This document shows positions 34,140 through 41,406 of a stretch of 64,000 nucleotides of DNA, in pieces. The stretch spans positions 1 to 64,000 of the forward strand of contig CAZJHX010000025.1 in the NCBI GenBank assembly GCA_964545715.1, given 5' to 3'. The notes below the pieces were generated by a model. That model worked only from the letters and a program-made list of their open reading frames with translations, had not been told where the DNA came from and did not search any database. This DNA comes from CAZJHX01 sp964545715 (lineage in GTDB: Bacteria > Myxococcota_A > UBA9042 > GCA-2863065). The position numbers and the translations under genes were made by a program. Position 1 is the stretch's first letter. Each line of letters opens with the position of its first letter.

Positions 34140-35525
34140 TTACGTCCCTGTCTGGCGGCGCGGATCCAGCGCCTCGGTCAGCTCCTCTTCCGACAGCCCG
34201 CTCTTCTCGCGCGCGACCTCGCGCACCGTGCGGCCCGTCTTGTAGGCCTCTTTGGCGATGGACGCGGCCGCGTCGTAACCGATGATCGGCGCCAGCGACG
34301 TACACATAGCCAGGCTGCCCTCGATCAGCTCCGCCGCGCGCTCGCGGTTGGCCTCCAGACCGATCAGGCAGTTGTCGATGAAGGCGTTGATGCCGCCCGT
34401 GAGCAGGCTCACCGAGCTCAGGAGGTTGTGCGCGATGACCGGCTTCATGACGTTCAGCTCAAAGTTGCCGGCCGCACCGCCCCACGTGATGGCGGCGTCG
34501 TTGCCGATGACCTGGCCGCTGACCATGAGCAGCGACTCGCACATCACCGGGTTGACCTTGCCGGGCATGATCGACGAGCCGGGCTGGATCGACGGCAACA
34601 GAATCTCACCGATGCCGCAGCGCGGGCCACTGCCCAGCCAGCGGATGTCGTTGGCGATCTTCGTCAGGCTGACCGCCACCGTCCGCAGCGCGCCGCTCAT
34701 GGCCACACAGGCGTCGCGCGCAGCCAGCGCCTCAAACTTGTTGGGCGCGCTGGTAAACGCGATGCCCGTCGCCTCGCTCAAAAACGCGCACACGTTCTCC
34801 GAGAAGTCGGGGTGCGTGTTCAGCCCCGTGCCCACGGCCGTACCGCCGATCGCCAGCTCCTGCATATGCGGCAGGGCCGCCTCGACCCGCGCGATGCCCG
34901 CCCGAATCTGCTGGCGGTAGCCGGAAAACTCCTGCCCCAGGCGGACCGGCACCGCGTCCATCAGGTGCGTGCGCCCGATCTTGAGCACGTCGTCGAACTG
35001 CTCGACCTTCTTGCCCAGCTCCTCTTCCAGTCGCTGCAGCGCCGGCAGCAGATCGCGGTGCACCGCCTCGCTGGACGAGACGTGAATCGCCGTCGGGATC
35101 GTGTCGTTGGAGCTCTGCCCGTAGTTGACGTGATCGTTGGGGTGCACCGGTGTCTTGCTGCCGATCGTGCCGCCCAGAATCTCGATGGCGCGGTTGCTGA
35201 TCACCTCGTTGGTGTTCATGTTGGTCGAGGTGCCTGAGCCGGTCTGAAAGATGTCCACGACAAACTGGCTGTCCAGGTTGCCGTCCGCGACCTCGCCGGC
35301 GGCCTGGATGATGGCGTTGGCGTTGGCCTCGTCCAGGTTACCCAACTTGAGATTCGTGCGCGCGGCCGCCTGCTTGAGGAGCCCCATCGCTCGGATGAAG
35401 CGCCGGTTGAAGCGGATGCCGCTGACCGGGAAGTTGTCGAACGCCCGCTGCGTCTGTGCACCGTAATACGCGTCCTCGGGGACCGTGACCTCACCCATGC
35501 TGTCGGTTTCGATGCGATGGCCCAT
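34140..35525 (-). CDS. fumC: Fumarate hydratase class II
   Basis: 461 aa, the standard length. It carries the superfamily signature GSSIMPGKVNP with the catalytic Ser of the mobile loop, the TGSGTSTNMNTNEV substrate-binding region, and the His-bearing GRTHLMDA segment. It interconverts fumarate and malate in the TCA cycle. AGGAG lies 10 bases before the ATG. It follows the PFL-family gene by 16 bp and is the last of seven co-directional genes beginning with the microcompartment vertex genes, so shared transcription is likely. A housekeeping role is the default assumption. Confidence 0.95.
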   Translation of the reverse strand: MGHRIETDSMGEVTVPEDAYYGAQTQRAFDNFPVSGIRFNRRFIRAMGLLKQAAARTNLKLGNLDEANANAIIQAAGEVADGNLDSQFVVDIFQTGSGTSTNMNTNEVISNRAIEILGGTIGSKTPVHPNDHVNYGQSSNDTIPTAIHVSSSEAVHRDLLPALQRLEEELGKKVEQFDDVLKIGRTHLMDAVPVRLGQEFSGYRQQIRAGIARVEAALPHMQELAIGGTAVGTGLNTHPDFSENVCAFLSEATGIAFTSAPNKFEALAARDACVAMSGALRTVAVSLTKIANDIRWLGSGPRCGIGEILLPSIQPGSSIMPGKVNPVMCESLLMVSGQVIGNDAAITWGGAAGNFELNVMKPVIAHNLLSSVSLLTGGINAFIDNCLIGLEANRERAAELIEGSLAMCTSLAPIIGYDAAASIAKEAYKTGRTVREVAREKSGLSEEELTEALDPRRQTGT

Positions 35526-35541
35526 GGCTGATTGACTCCTG

Positions 35542-36921
35542 TTAGTTCTTTACGCTTGTGACCGGGGCGGGGATCCGTCCGCCCAGGTTGATAAAAGACT
35601 GCTGACTGACGGTGTTGACCGGCATGATCGGCACCTGCCCCAGCAGGCCGCCGTAGTCGACCATGTCGCCGACTCCGGCCCCCGGGACCGGCAGCAGACG
35701 CACGCCGATCGTCTTGTGGTTGATGACGCCGATCGCCATCTCGTCCGCGATGATCGCGCTGATGGTGTGCGCCGGGGTGTCGCCGGGGATGCCGACCATG
35801 TCCAGGCCCACGCTACACACTGCGGTCATGGCCTCCAGCTTGTCGATGGACAGCGTGCCGGCGCGCACCGCGTCGATCATCCCCAAATCCTCGCTGACCG
35901 GGATAAACGCGCCGCTTAGACCGCCTATCGACGAGCTGGCCATGATGCCGCCCTTCTTGACCGCATCCACGACCATCGCCAGCGCCGCCACCGACCCGTG
36001 GGTACCGACCTGATCGAGGCCCAGCGCCTCCAGGATGTTGGCCACGCTGTCGCCCTCGGTCGGGGCGGGCGCCAAGCTCAAGTCCACGATGCCGAAGCTC
36101 ACGTGCGACCCCAGCCGCTCGACGACTTTGCGGCCGATCAGCTCCCCAGCCCGCGTGATCTTGAACGCCATGCGCTTGATGCACTCGGCCAGCGCGCCGC
36201 AGTCGGCATCCGGCTCCTGCTCGCGCAATCGTCGCACCGCGGCCAGCACCACCCCGGGCCCGCTGACGCCCACGTTGATGACCGTGTCCGGCTCCCCGGT
36301 ACCGTGAAATGCGCCGGCGACGAATGGGTTGTCCTCGGGAACGTTGGCAAACACGACGAGCTTCGCGCAGCCGATCCCGTTGCGGTCGCGCGTTGCCTCC
36401 GCGATGGCCTTGATCGTCACGCCCATCAGCTTGACCGCGTCCATGTTGATGCCGGACTTGGTCGTGGCCAGGCTCACCGACGAGCAGATGCGCGCCGTCT
36501 CGGCCAGCACCTGCGGCAGCGACTGGATGTGCCGAATGTCGCCCGGAGTCGCGCCCTTGTGGACCAGGCAGGAGTAGCCGGCCAGATAGTCGACGCCGAC
36601 CTCCTCCGCCGCCGCGTCCAGGGCCTTGGCCACCTTCAGATACCCGCTGTCGGGAATGCCCTCGCAAATGAGCGACACGGGCGTAACGCTGATCCGGGTG
36701 TTGGCGATGGGAATGCCATAGCGGCTCTCCATCTCTTTGACGATGCCGGGCAGCGCCGACGCCCGCTTGGTGACCTTGTCATAGACAAAGCGAGCCAGCC
36801 CGTCCGGCGTCTTGGTCGGCGTGTCCAGCAGGGAGATCCCCATCGTCACGGTGCGGATATCCAGGCACTCGTGCGCGACCATCTGCATGGTCTGGATGAC
36901 TTCGTGATCGCTGAAGAACAA
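35542..36921 (-). CDS. PFL family protein (UPF0210/DUF711-type)
   Basis: 459 aa starting with TTG at 36921, preceded by GGAG. It matches the UPF0210 family: N-terminal MVAHECLDIRTVTMGISLLD, RYGIPIANTRISVTPVSLI, and C-terminal SVGLDMVGIPGDTPAHTISAIIADE. The family is cytosolic and of unproven function. The 'PFL' name refers to structural resemblance to pyruvate formate-lyase, but no glycyl-radical motif is visible here. Across bacteria its gene is commonly next to a small ACT-domain (UPF0237) gene, and that is the case here: the ACT gene ends 12 bp upstream. The difference is that the pair continues from four microcompartment vertex genes. Confidence 0.88.
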   Translation of the reverse strand: MFFSDHEVIQTMQMVAHECLDIRTVTMGISLLDTPTKTPDGLARFVYDKVTKRASALPGIVKEMESRYGIPIANTRISVTPVSLICEGIPDSGYLKVAKALDAAAEEVGVDYLAGYSCLVHKGATPGDIRHIQSLPQVLAETARICSSVSLATTKSGINMDAVKLMGVTIKAIAEATRDRNGIGCAKLVVFANVPEDNPFVAGAFHGTGEPDTVINVGVSGPGVVLAAVRRLREQEPDADCGALAECIKRMAFKITRAGELIGRKVVERLGSHVSFGIVDLSLAPAPTEGDSVANILEALGLDQVGTHGSVAALAMVVDAVKKGGIMASSSIGGLSGAFIPVSEDLGMIDAVRAGTLSIDKLEAMTAVCSVGLDMVGIPGDTPAHTISAIIADEMAIGVINHKTIGVRLLPVPGAGVGDMVDYGGLLGQVPIMPVNTVSQQSFINLGGRIPAPVTSVKN

Positions 36922-36933
36922 GCGGCTTCTCCG

Positions 36934-37542
36934 TTACACGCGGTGCATGGCGCGCAGCACGTCTTCGTGCATCAGCATGCCTTCCAGGCCCAGCGCCTTG
37001 ACCTCGTCGAGCACGCGGGTACGAAACTCGCCAAACGTCAGACCATCCTGCTCCAGAGAGTCGATCTCCACGATGAGCATCATGGTGAAATAGCCGCCGA
37101 CGAGCGTCTGCGTGACATCCAGAATGTCGCAGCCCGTCCCCGAGATGGCGGTGGTCAGGCGGCTGAGGATTCCTGAGCGATTTTCGCCCATCGCCGAGAG
37201 CACGGCGCGATTGCGACCGCCGGCCTCGCGCGCCGCTGTGCGAACAGCTTGCGACGCCGGCGACTCGGCGGGCTGACCGGGCCCGACCGCGCTGCGCACC
37301 GCGCTGATCACCGTGGCGTCCGCGCGCCCGAGCTCGGCGGTGACGATCTCCCGAATAGCCCGATCCATGGCGGTCTCGTTGCCGCCCGCCGCGGTCGCCT
37401 GGTCCCCGTCATAAGCCAATGAGATACCGTTGCGTGACGCGAAATCACGCGCGGACGGCGTCAGGATCATGTCGGAGGTGACCTGAAAGGCGCCGCCCTT
37501 GGTGACGTGCTCCAGCTCGCGCTCTGTAACCAACTTCTTCAT
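36934..37542 (-). CDS. ACT-domain protein with N-terminal TPxARD-type module
   Basis: 202 aa, about twice the length of a plain UPF0237 ACT protein. Residues 1-45 (VTERELEHVTKGG, then ILTPSARDFASRNGISL) resemble a short segment I associate with enzymes of microcompartment loci. A linker (about 50-110) follows. The last 90 residues are an ACT regulatory domain (MGENRSGILSRLTTAISGTG, VGGYFTMMLIVEID). ACT domains usually bind small ligands such as amino acids. Its start overlaps the stop of the last vertex gene (ATGA), and the PFL-family gene follows, so it physically and translationally links the two parts of the operon. Confidence 0.8.
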   Translation of the reverse strand: MKKLVTERELEHVTKGGAFQVTSDMILTPSARDFASRNGISLAYDGDQATAAGGNETAMDRAIREIVTAELGRADATVISAVRSAVGPGQPAESPASQAVRTAAREAGGRNRAVLSAMGENRSGILSRLTTAISGTGCDILDVTQTLVGGYFTMMLIVEIDSLEQDGLTFGEFRTRVLDEVKALGLEGMLMHEDVLRAMHRV

Positions 37543-37859
37543 GCGACCTCGATGGCGTCGACGACGGCCACAACTGCGGCGTCAATGGGATGAGGCGGCT
37601 TGGCCCCTCGGGCGATCTCAGGAGCGATGGCGACGCGCGCGGCGTGCCCGAACGCCACGACGACCGTGTCGCCCACACCGGCGTCCAGGGTGTCCGCCAC
37701 AACGACCCCGTCCTCGCGACTGGGATCGGCGTCCGGCAACCCGTCGGCGGCCATCAGCTGGTCGTGCTCGAACGGCTGCACGATCAGCAGCTTCAGACCC
37801 TCCAGCTGCGGCCACTTCACGGTGGACCACACGTGCCCGATAACACGCCCTACGAACAT
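37539..37859 (-). CDS. BMC vertex pentamer protein (EutN/CcmL family), copy 4 in operon order
   Basis: 106 aa, the longest of four tandem paralogues. It begins MFVGRVIGHVWSTVKWPQL, the standard BMC-P opening, has KLLIVQPF in the second strand, and carries an insertion (MAADGLPDADPSREDG) before VVVADTLDAGVGDTVVVAFG. It ends AAVVAVVDAIEV as in EutN/CcmL. These proteins form pentamers that cap the corners of icosahedral protein shells. The ATG overlaps the previous gene by 10 bp, and its stop overlaps the ACT gene start by four. Confidence 0.88.
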   Translation of the reverse strand: MFVGRVIGHVWSTVKWPQLEGLKLLIVQPFEHDQLMAADGLPDADPSREDGVVVADTLDAGVGDTVVVAFGHAARVAIAPEIARGAKPPHPIDAAVVAVVDAIEVA

Positions 37860-38122
37860 GAGCTGCCCTCGATCACCTGCGTGACGGCGGCGTCCGCCAG
37901 GACAGCGAGCCCGGCTTCAGGGTCGATCGCCGCCCGCGCGCCGCTGCCGAAAGAGACAACGACCTCGCGGCCGACTTCAGCGTCCAGCAGATCGATGGCC
38001 ACGACCACGCGCCCGGTCGGCTTGCCCCCGTCCAGCTCGGAGACCAGCGCCAGCTTGCGACCGGCGAGCCCCGGAACGTGCCGAGCGCCCCAGACGGTGC
38101 CTATCATGCGACCGTGAATCAC
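37850..38122 (-). CDS. BMC vertex pentamer protein (EutN/CcmL family), copy 3 in operon order
   Basis: 90 aa from a GTG at 38122 (reads VIHGRMIGTVWGARH), with GGAGG 8 bases upstream; the GTG overlaps the previous stop (GTGA). Starting here aligns the N-terminus with the other three copies. Landmarks: AGRKLALVSELD, VVVAIDLLDAEVGREVVVSFGSGARAAI, and the closing AVTQVIEGSSCS. The Cys near the C-terminus is unique to this copy. Pentameric shell vertex function is inferred from family membership. Confidence 0.85.
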   Translation of the reverse strand: MIHGRMIGTVWGARHVPGLAGRKLALVSELDGGKPTGRVVVAIDLLDAEVGREVVVSFGSGARAAIDPEAGLAVLADAAVTQVIEGSSCS

Positions 38123-38391
38123 GAGACGGCCTCCCACTGGACCTGGTCCACGATGGCCGACACGGCGGCGTCGATCGGTGTGCGCGTATCGCCCGTCTGC
38201 CAGCGACCGGGAGCGCCGATGGTCACGATGACCTGCTGTCCGACCTCGGCGCCGACCTGATCGATCACGACCAGATGGTCGGCGCGCATCCGGTAGGCGC
38301 GCTCGGGTCGTACCAGCAGCAGCTTGTGGCCCGTGAGACGCTCGCTTTTCTGGGCCGCCCACAGGTGGCCCATGACCTTGCCGAGGATCAC
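38119..38391 (-). CDS. BMC vertex pentamer protein (EutN/CcmL family), copy 2 in operon order
   Basis: 90 aa from a GTG at 38391 that overlaps the previous stop (GTGA). It begins VILGKVMGHLWAAQKSERL, continues GHKLLLVRPE and LVVIDQVGAEVGQQVIVTIGAPGR, and ends IDAAVSAIVDQVQWEAVS. Same family and size as its neighbours but clearly divergent in sequence, so these are long-standing paralogues rather than a recent duplication. Confidence 0.87.
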   Translation of the reverse strand: MILGKVMGHLWAAQKSERLTGHKLLLVRPERAYRMRADHLVVIDQVGAEVGQQVIVTIGAPGRWQTGDTRTPIDAAVSAIVDQVQWEAVS

Positions 38392-38639
38392 GTTTGGACC
38401 CCGTCGACGATGCCGACCACCACCGACTTGATCGGGGTGCGGTCGTCGTACCCGATGTCGCGCACGCGGCTGCCGGTCGCCACGATCACGATTTCTCCAA
38501 CGTTTGCGCCGACTTTGTCGGCCGCAACCAGGTCCGTGCCCTCGCCCGCGACGGGGCGGACGACGGCCAGCTTCACACCGGCGAGCCCATGCGACTGCTG
38601 CGCGCCCCAAACCGTACCGATCACCTGTCCCAGAATCAT
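38388..38639 (-). CDS. BMC vertex pentamer protein (EutN/CcmL family), first gene of the operon
   Basis: 83 aa, ATG start. It begins MILGQVIGTVWGAQQSHGL, the closest of the four to the usual CcmL/EutN start, followed by GVKLAVVRPV, LVAADKVGANVGEIVIVATGSRVRD, and PIKSVVVGIVDGVQT. It is the first gene of a seven-gene minus-strand run. The ATG has no clear Shine-Dalgarno sequence; a GC palindrome containing a TATAGT box lies only 5-22 bp upstream, so the leader is very short. No BMC hexamer (Pfam00936) gene is seen in the window. Confidence 0.88.
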   Translation of the reverse strand: MILGQVIGTVWGAQQSHGLAGVKLAVVRPVAGEGTDLVAADKVGANVGEIVIVATGSRVRDIGYDDRTPIKSVVVGIVDGVQT

Positions 38640-38643
38640 TGCG

Positions 38644-38661
38644 GGGCGCACTATAGCGCCC
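38644..38661. promoter_or_regulatory. Palindrome over a likely -10 box in the BMC/DHH divergent region
   Basis: GGGCGC-ACTATA-GCGCCC is a perfect 6-bp inverted repeat. Its spacer reads TATAGT on the minus strand, a 4/6 match to a -10 box, with a poor -35 (TTTTGT) 17 bp further up. The 60-bp region serves both the vertex-gene operon and the DHH phosphoesterase. A repressor bound here could block the minus-strand promoter directly. The operator reading is inference. Confidence 0.35.
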
Positions 38662-38699
38662 TTCCCGTAAACACAAAAGTGCGGTATGAGGGGCCCGAG

Positions 38700-39653
38700 A
38701 TGAAGGTCAAGGTGCTCAGGCACGGCAACTGCTTCGACGGCTTTTCTTCTGCGGCGGTGTTCACCCGCTTCTACAGAGAGCAGATCGACGGCAAAGCCGA
38801 GTTCATTCAGCGGGCGATGCGCCACGGCGGCCCCGAGCCGGTGAACACGTCCGTCTTCGACGGCGACGTGAACGCCATCGTGGATTTCCGCTACAGCCCC
38901 AGCCCCAAGCTGGACTGGTGGTTCGACCATCACCTCAGCGCCTTCGTCAACGCGGAGGAGCGCGCCCACTATGACGCGAACCCGCATCCCCGGCACTACT
39001 GGGACCCGAAAGCGCCGTCGTGCGCCGGCTACATGGCCCGCACGGTGCAGAAAGAGTTCGGCTTTGACATCGAGCCGTTAGAGGACCTGATCCGCTGGGT
39101 CGACATCATCGACGCCGCCAAGTTTCCCGACGCCCACACGGCGGTCGCACTGGAGGAGCCGGCGCTGCAGCTGATGAGCGTCTGCGAGCACCTGCAGGAC
39201 GGCCCGCTGGCCCAGCGCGTCATCGACGGCCTGTGCGAGGGCGACGTCGACGGCACAGCCGCCATCCCGCAAATCCAGGAGAAGTTTGCGCCCATCCGCG
39301 AGCGCCAGCGGTACACCCTGGACCTGGTCGGGCAGATCGCCGAGGTGCACGACGACGTCGTCTTTGTCGACCTCACCGGCCGCAACAACGTCGTCGGCAA
39401 CAAGTTCGGCCCGTACTACCTCTACCCGGATGCCACCTACGTGGTCGTCGTCAACAGCTTCCGCGACCGCGTCAAGCTGTCGGTCGGCTGCAACCCGTGG
39501 CGCCCCGAGGCCCGCCGGCACGACATCTCCGGCATCTGCGAAAAGTACGGCGGCGGAGGTCACTCCGTGGTCGGCGGGATCACCATTGTGAAGGGCACGA
39601 GCACCCGCGCGATCGAGATCGGCCGCGAGATCGTCGCCACCCTCCTCTCATAA
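38700..39653 (+). CDS. DHH-family phosphoesterase
   Basis: 317 aa from the ATG at 38700. An N-terminal HGNCFDGFSSAAV matches the first metal-binding motif of DHH proteins in altered form. DHH itself is present (WWFDHHLSAF, about residue 80), and the C-terminal DHHA1-type substrate motif is YGGGGHSVVGGI. Members hydrolyse short RNA, cyclic dinucleotide products, or pAp, or act as exopolyphosphatase-like enzymes; which one is not evident. It is divergent from the vertex operon with a 60-bp shared region. It overlaps the convergent gene at 39648 by 6 bp. Confidence 0.82.
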   Translation: MKVKVLRHGNCFDGFSSAAVFTRFYREQIDGKAEFIQRAMRHGGPEPVNTSVFDGDVNAIVDFRYSPSPKLDWWFDHHLSAFVNAEERAHYDANPHPRHYWDPKAPSCAGYMARTVQKEFGFDIEPLEDLIRWVDIIDAAKFPDAHTAVALEEPALQLMSVCEHLQDGPLAQRVIDGLCEGDVDGTAAIPQIQEKFAPIRERQRYTLDLVGQIAEVHDDVVFVDLTGRNNVVGNKFGPYYLYPDATYVVVVNSFRDRVKLSVGCNPWRPEARRHDISGICEKYGGGGHSVVGGITIVKGTSTRAIEIGREIVATLLS

Positions 39654-40013
39654 CAGCCGCAGCAGCCACATCCTGACAGTGCGCCAGCCCCACAGATCGA
39701 TGGGCACGTGCAGCACGAACAGCGGCCACCAGCGCCCCGGATTGGCGACGTCGATATGCACCACAAAGGCCTCTTTTTCGCACTCCAGATGCAGCGCCGG
39801 CCCGATGCGCCGCTCACGTGCGGACCACACGACCCATGGCTTGACGCGAGCGCGATACCCCGGCAGCGGATCCTCCACCCAGCCGGCCTCGCGCAAGCAC
39901 TCACGCAGCGCGTCCGGCTCGTTGGGCGCCACCTTCAAAACGCCGGAGCCCAGCATCTCCACGGGGGTCACAAACCGTGTCAGACCGCTGCGCTCCATAT
40001 AGCGCAGCACCAA
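39648..40013 (-). CDS. Hypothetical 121-aa protein at the end of the second envelope-glucan operon
   Basis: 121 aa from a TTG at 40013; GTG at 40010 or ATG at 39998 are alternatives and no clear ribosome-binding site decides. It contains strand-rich, Trp-rich sequence (VKPWVVWSARERRIGPALHLE, NPGRWWPLFVLHVPIDLWGW) and a basic end. No signal peptide is clear. It lies 13 bp after the lipoprotein gene and reads the same way, which supports it as a real gene; several opposite-strand frames exist here too. Function unknown. Confidence 0.5.
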   Translation of the reverse strand: MVLRYMERSGLTRFVTPVEMLGSGVLKVAPNEPDALRECLREAGWVEDPLPGYRARVKPWVVWSARERRIGPALHLECEKEAFVVHIDVANPGRWWPLFVLHVPIDLWGWRTVRMWLLRLL

Positions 40014-40026
40014 CTGCTCATGGTCT

Positions 40027-41406
40027 TTACGAGTCAGGGCAGTCCAGGGTGATCGGACCAGACAGACCGGGCGCGGGCCACGCGTCCAGCTCGCAGTCCA
40101 GGTCGGAGTCGATCATCGCCTCCAGCGAGTCGTTGACGCACTTTGGCGGCGCCGGCTGTGACGGAAAGACCACCTTGCCGCACCCACCGCGCGCGGCGGT
40201 CAGGAGGTTGAACTTGTCCTTGTTGGTCGTCTCATCGCCAAAGAAGTCCTGACGGGTGATCACGTGGTCGCCGTTCAAGTCACGCAGCTCGATCAGGCGC
40301 TTGTTGCCCGGCCACTCTTCGCTCTCGGTCCAGCCCTGACCGGGGAAGCCGTACGTGTACTTGTAGCCCACGCGTACGCCGGCCTGGTCCAGCCCGCCCG
40401 GGTCCCAGTACGGCATGTCCACGCTCACCGTCCACAGATTGTCACCCGCGGCCGCATCGCCGTGAGTCCCGTCGTCGTACATCTGGACCTGGTTGGGCAC
40501 CCAGTTGCCCAGCTTCTGGCTGGCCGCGTCAAAGGCCGCCTCGTCCAGACATGGGCCCGTCGTCTCGCCACAGCGCGGCGTGTCGATGTGGATGCCACCG
40601 GTGACGAACATCGACTTGCCCGGCGCATCCGACGCCCACAAGAAGCGGTCGATCTCCTGGCAGTTGCGGTCCACGCCGCCCGGACGCAGGTCGGCGATCA
40701 GGACCAGCCGGATCTGGTCCGTCGGGTAACACGCGCGAAACTCAAACGCCCCCAGCGCGGTGGCCAGCGCCGCGTCAAAATCGGTGGTATCGCCGGCAGC
40801 CAGGTAGCTCTGGCCAACCCCGGGGTGAGTCCGCATCGGCGGTAGCGAGATCACCAGGTCCCACAGCGGCGTAATGCGATCGTCGGCCGCGTCCAGCAGC
40901 CCCAGCACGTCGCCGACCGCCAGGTCCACCGCCGTCGGGGCCAACGCGGTCAACGTCTGCCCGGTCGCCCTCGCTTTGGCCAGCACCAGCAGCGTCGCCA
41001 GGGTCGTGCGGGCGTTGAGCTCGCCGATGGCGATCAGCTGCGGAGGCGCCTTTATCGACGTCTGCGCGGGCACCTCCGACACCACACCCCACACGCCGGA
41101 TGCGCCGCCGTCGACCACTAGAACCAGGTTGGTCAGCGACGTGTTGCCGGCCACGGTGATCGAGAACGTGTTGTCGTCCGCCACCGACGTCGTCAGATCG
41201 TCCAGCACGTCGCCCGCCCCGGTCACCACGTCGAGCGCGGCTCCCGCGTACCCGGGCGCTTTGCCCTGCAAGATGTTGGGCGCGGCCTGCAGCGGAGTCT
41301 CCCGGTCCTGATCGCCGCGTGTCAGAGCGCCGAAGAGCAGGCCGTCCACGCCGCAGCCGGCGACCAGCACGACCAATGAGAGCGTCATGAGCTTACGCGC
41401 TACCAT
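40027..41406 (-). CDS. Lipoprotein with C-terminal starch-binding-like module
   Basis: 459 aa. Signal peptide with lipobox VLVAGC (Cys18). The N-terminal half is Ala/Leu/Thr-rich with an all-beta then helical character (TSLTNLVLVVDGGASG, ARTTLATLLVLAKA). The C-terminal part has MYDDGTHGDAAAGDNLW and VGYKYTYGFPGQGW, the same module signature as at the end of the GH57 enzyme, then a Ca-binding-like DLNGDHVITRQDF. It is probably surface-exposed and carbohydrate-binding. The ATG overlaps the stop of the beta-barrel gene (ATGGTAG). Confidence 0.75.
   Translation of the reverse strand: MVARKLMTLSLVVLVAGCGVDGLLFGALTRGDQDRETPLQAAPNILQGKAPGYAGAALDVVTGAGDVLDDLTTSVADDNTFSITVAGNTSLTNLVLVVDGGASGVWGVVSEVPAQTSIKAPPQLIAIGELNARTTLATLLVLAKARATGQTLTALAPTAVDLAVGDVLGLLDAADDRITPLWDLVISLPPMRTHPGVGQSYLAAGDTTDFDAALATALGAFEFRACYPTDQIRLVLIADLRPGGVDRNCQEIDRFLWASDAPGKSMFVTGGIHIDTPRCGETTGPCLDEAAFDAASQKLGNWVPNQVQMYDDGTHGDAAAGDNLWTVSVDMPYWDPGGLDQAGVRVGYKYTYGFPGQGWTESEEWPGNKRLIELRDLNGDHVITRQDFFGDETTNKDKFNLLTAARGGCGKVVFPSQPAPPKCVNDSLEAMIDSDLDCELDAWPAPGLSGPITLDCPDS

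Noticed and set aside
34140..35525. FumC as an encapsulated enzyme of the BMC-linked operon
   Set aside because: It is a standard-length class II fumarase with no extra terminal peptide that would suggest encapsulation; co-direction alone is not enough.
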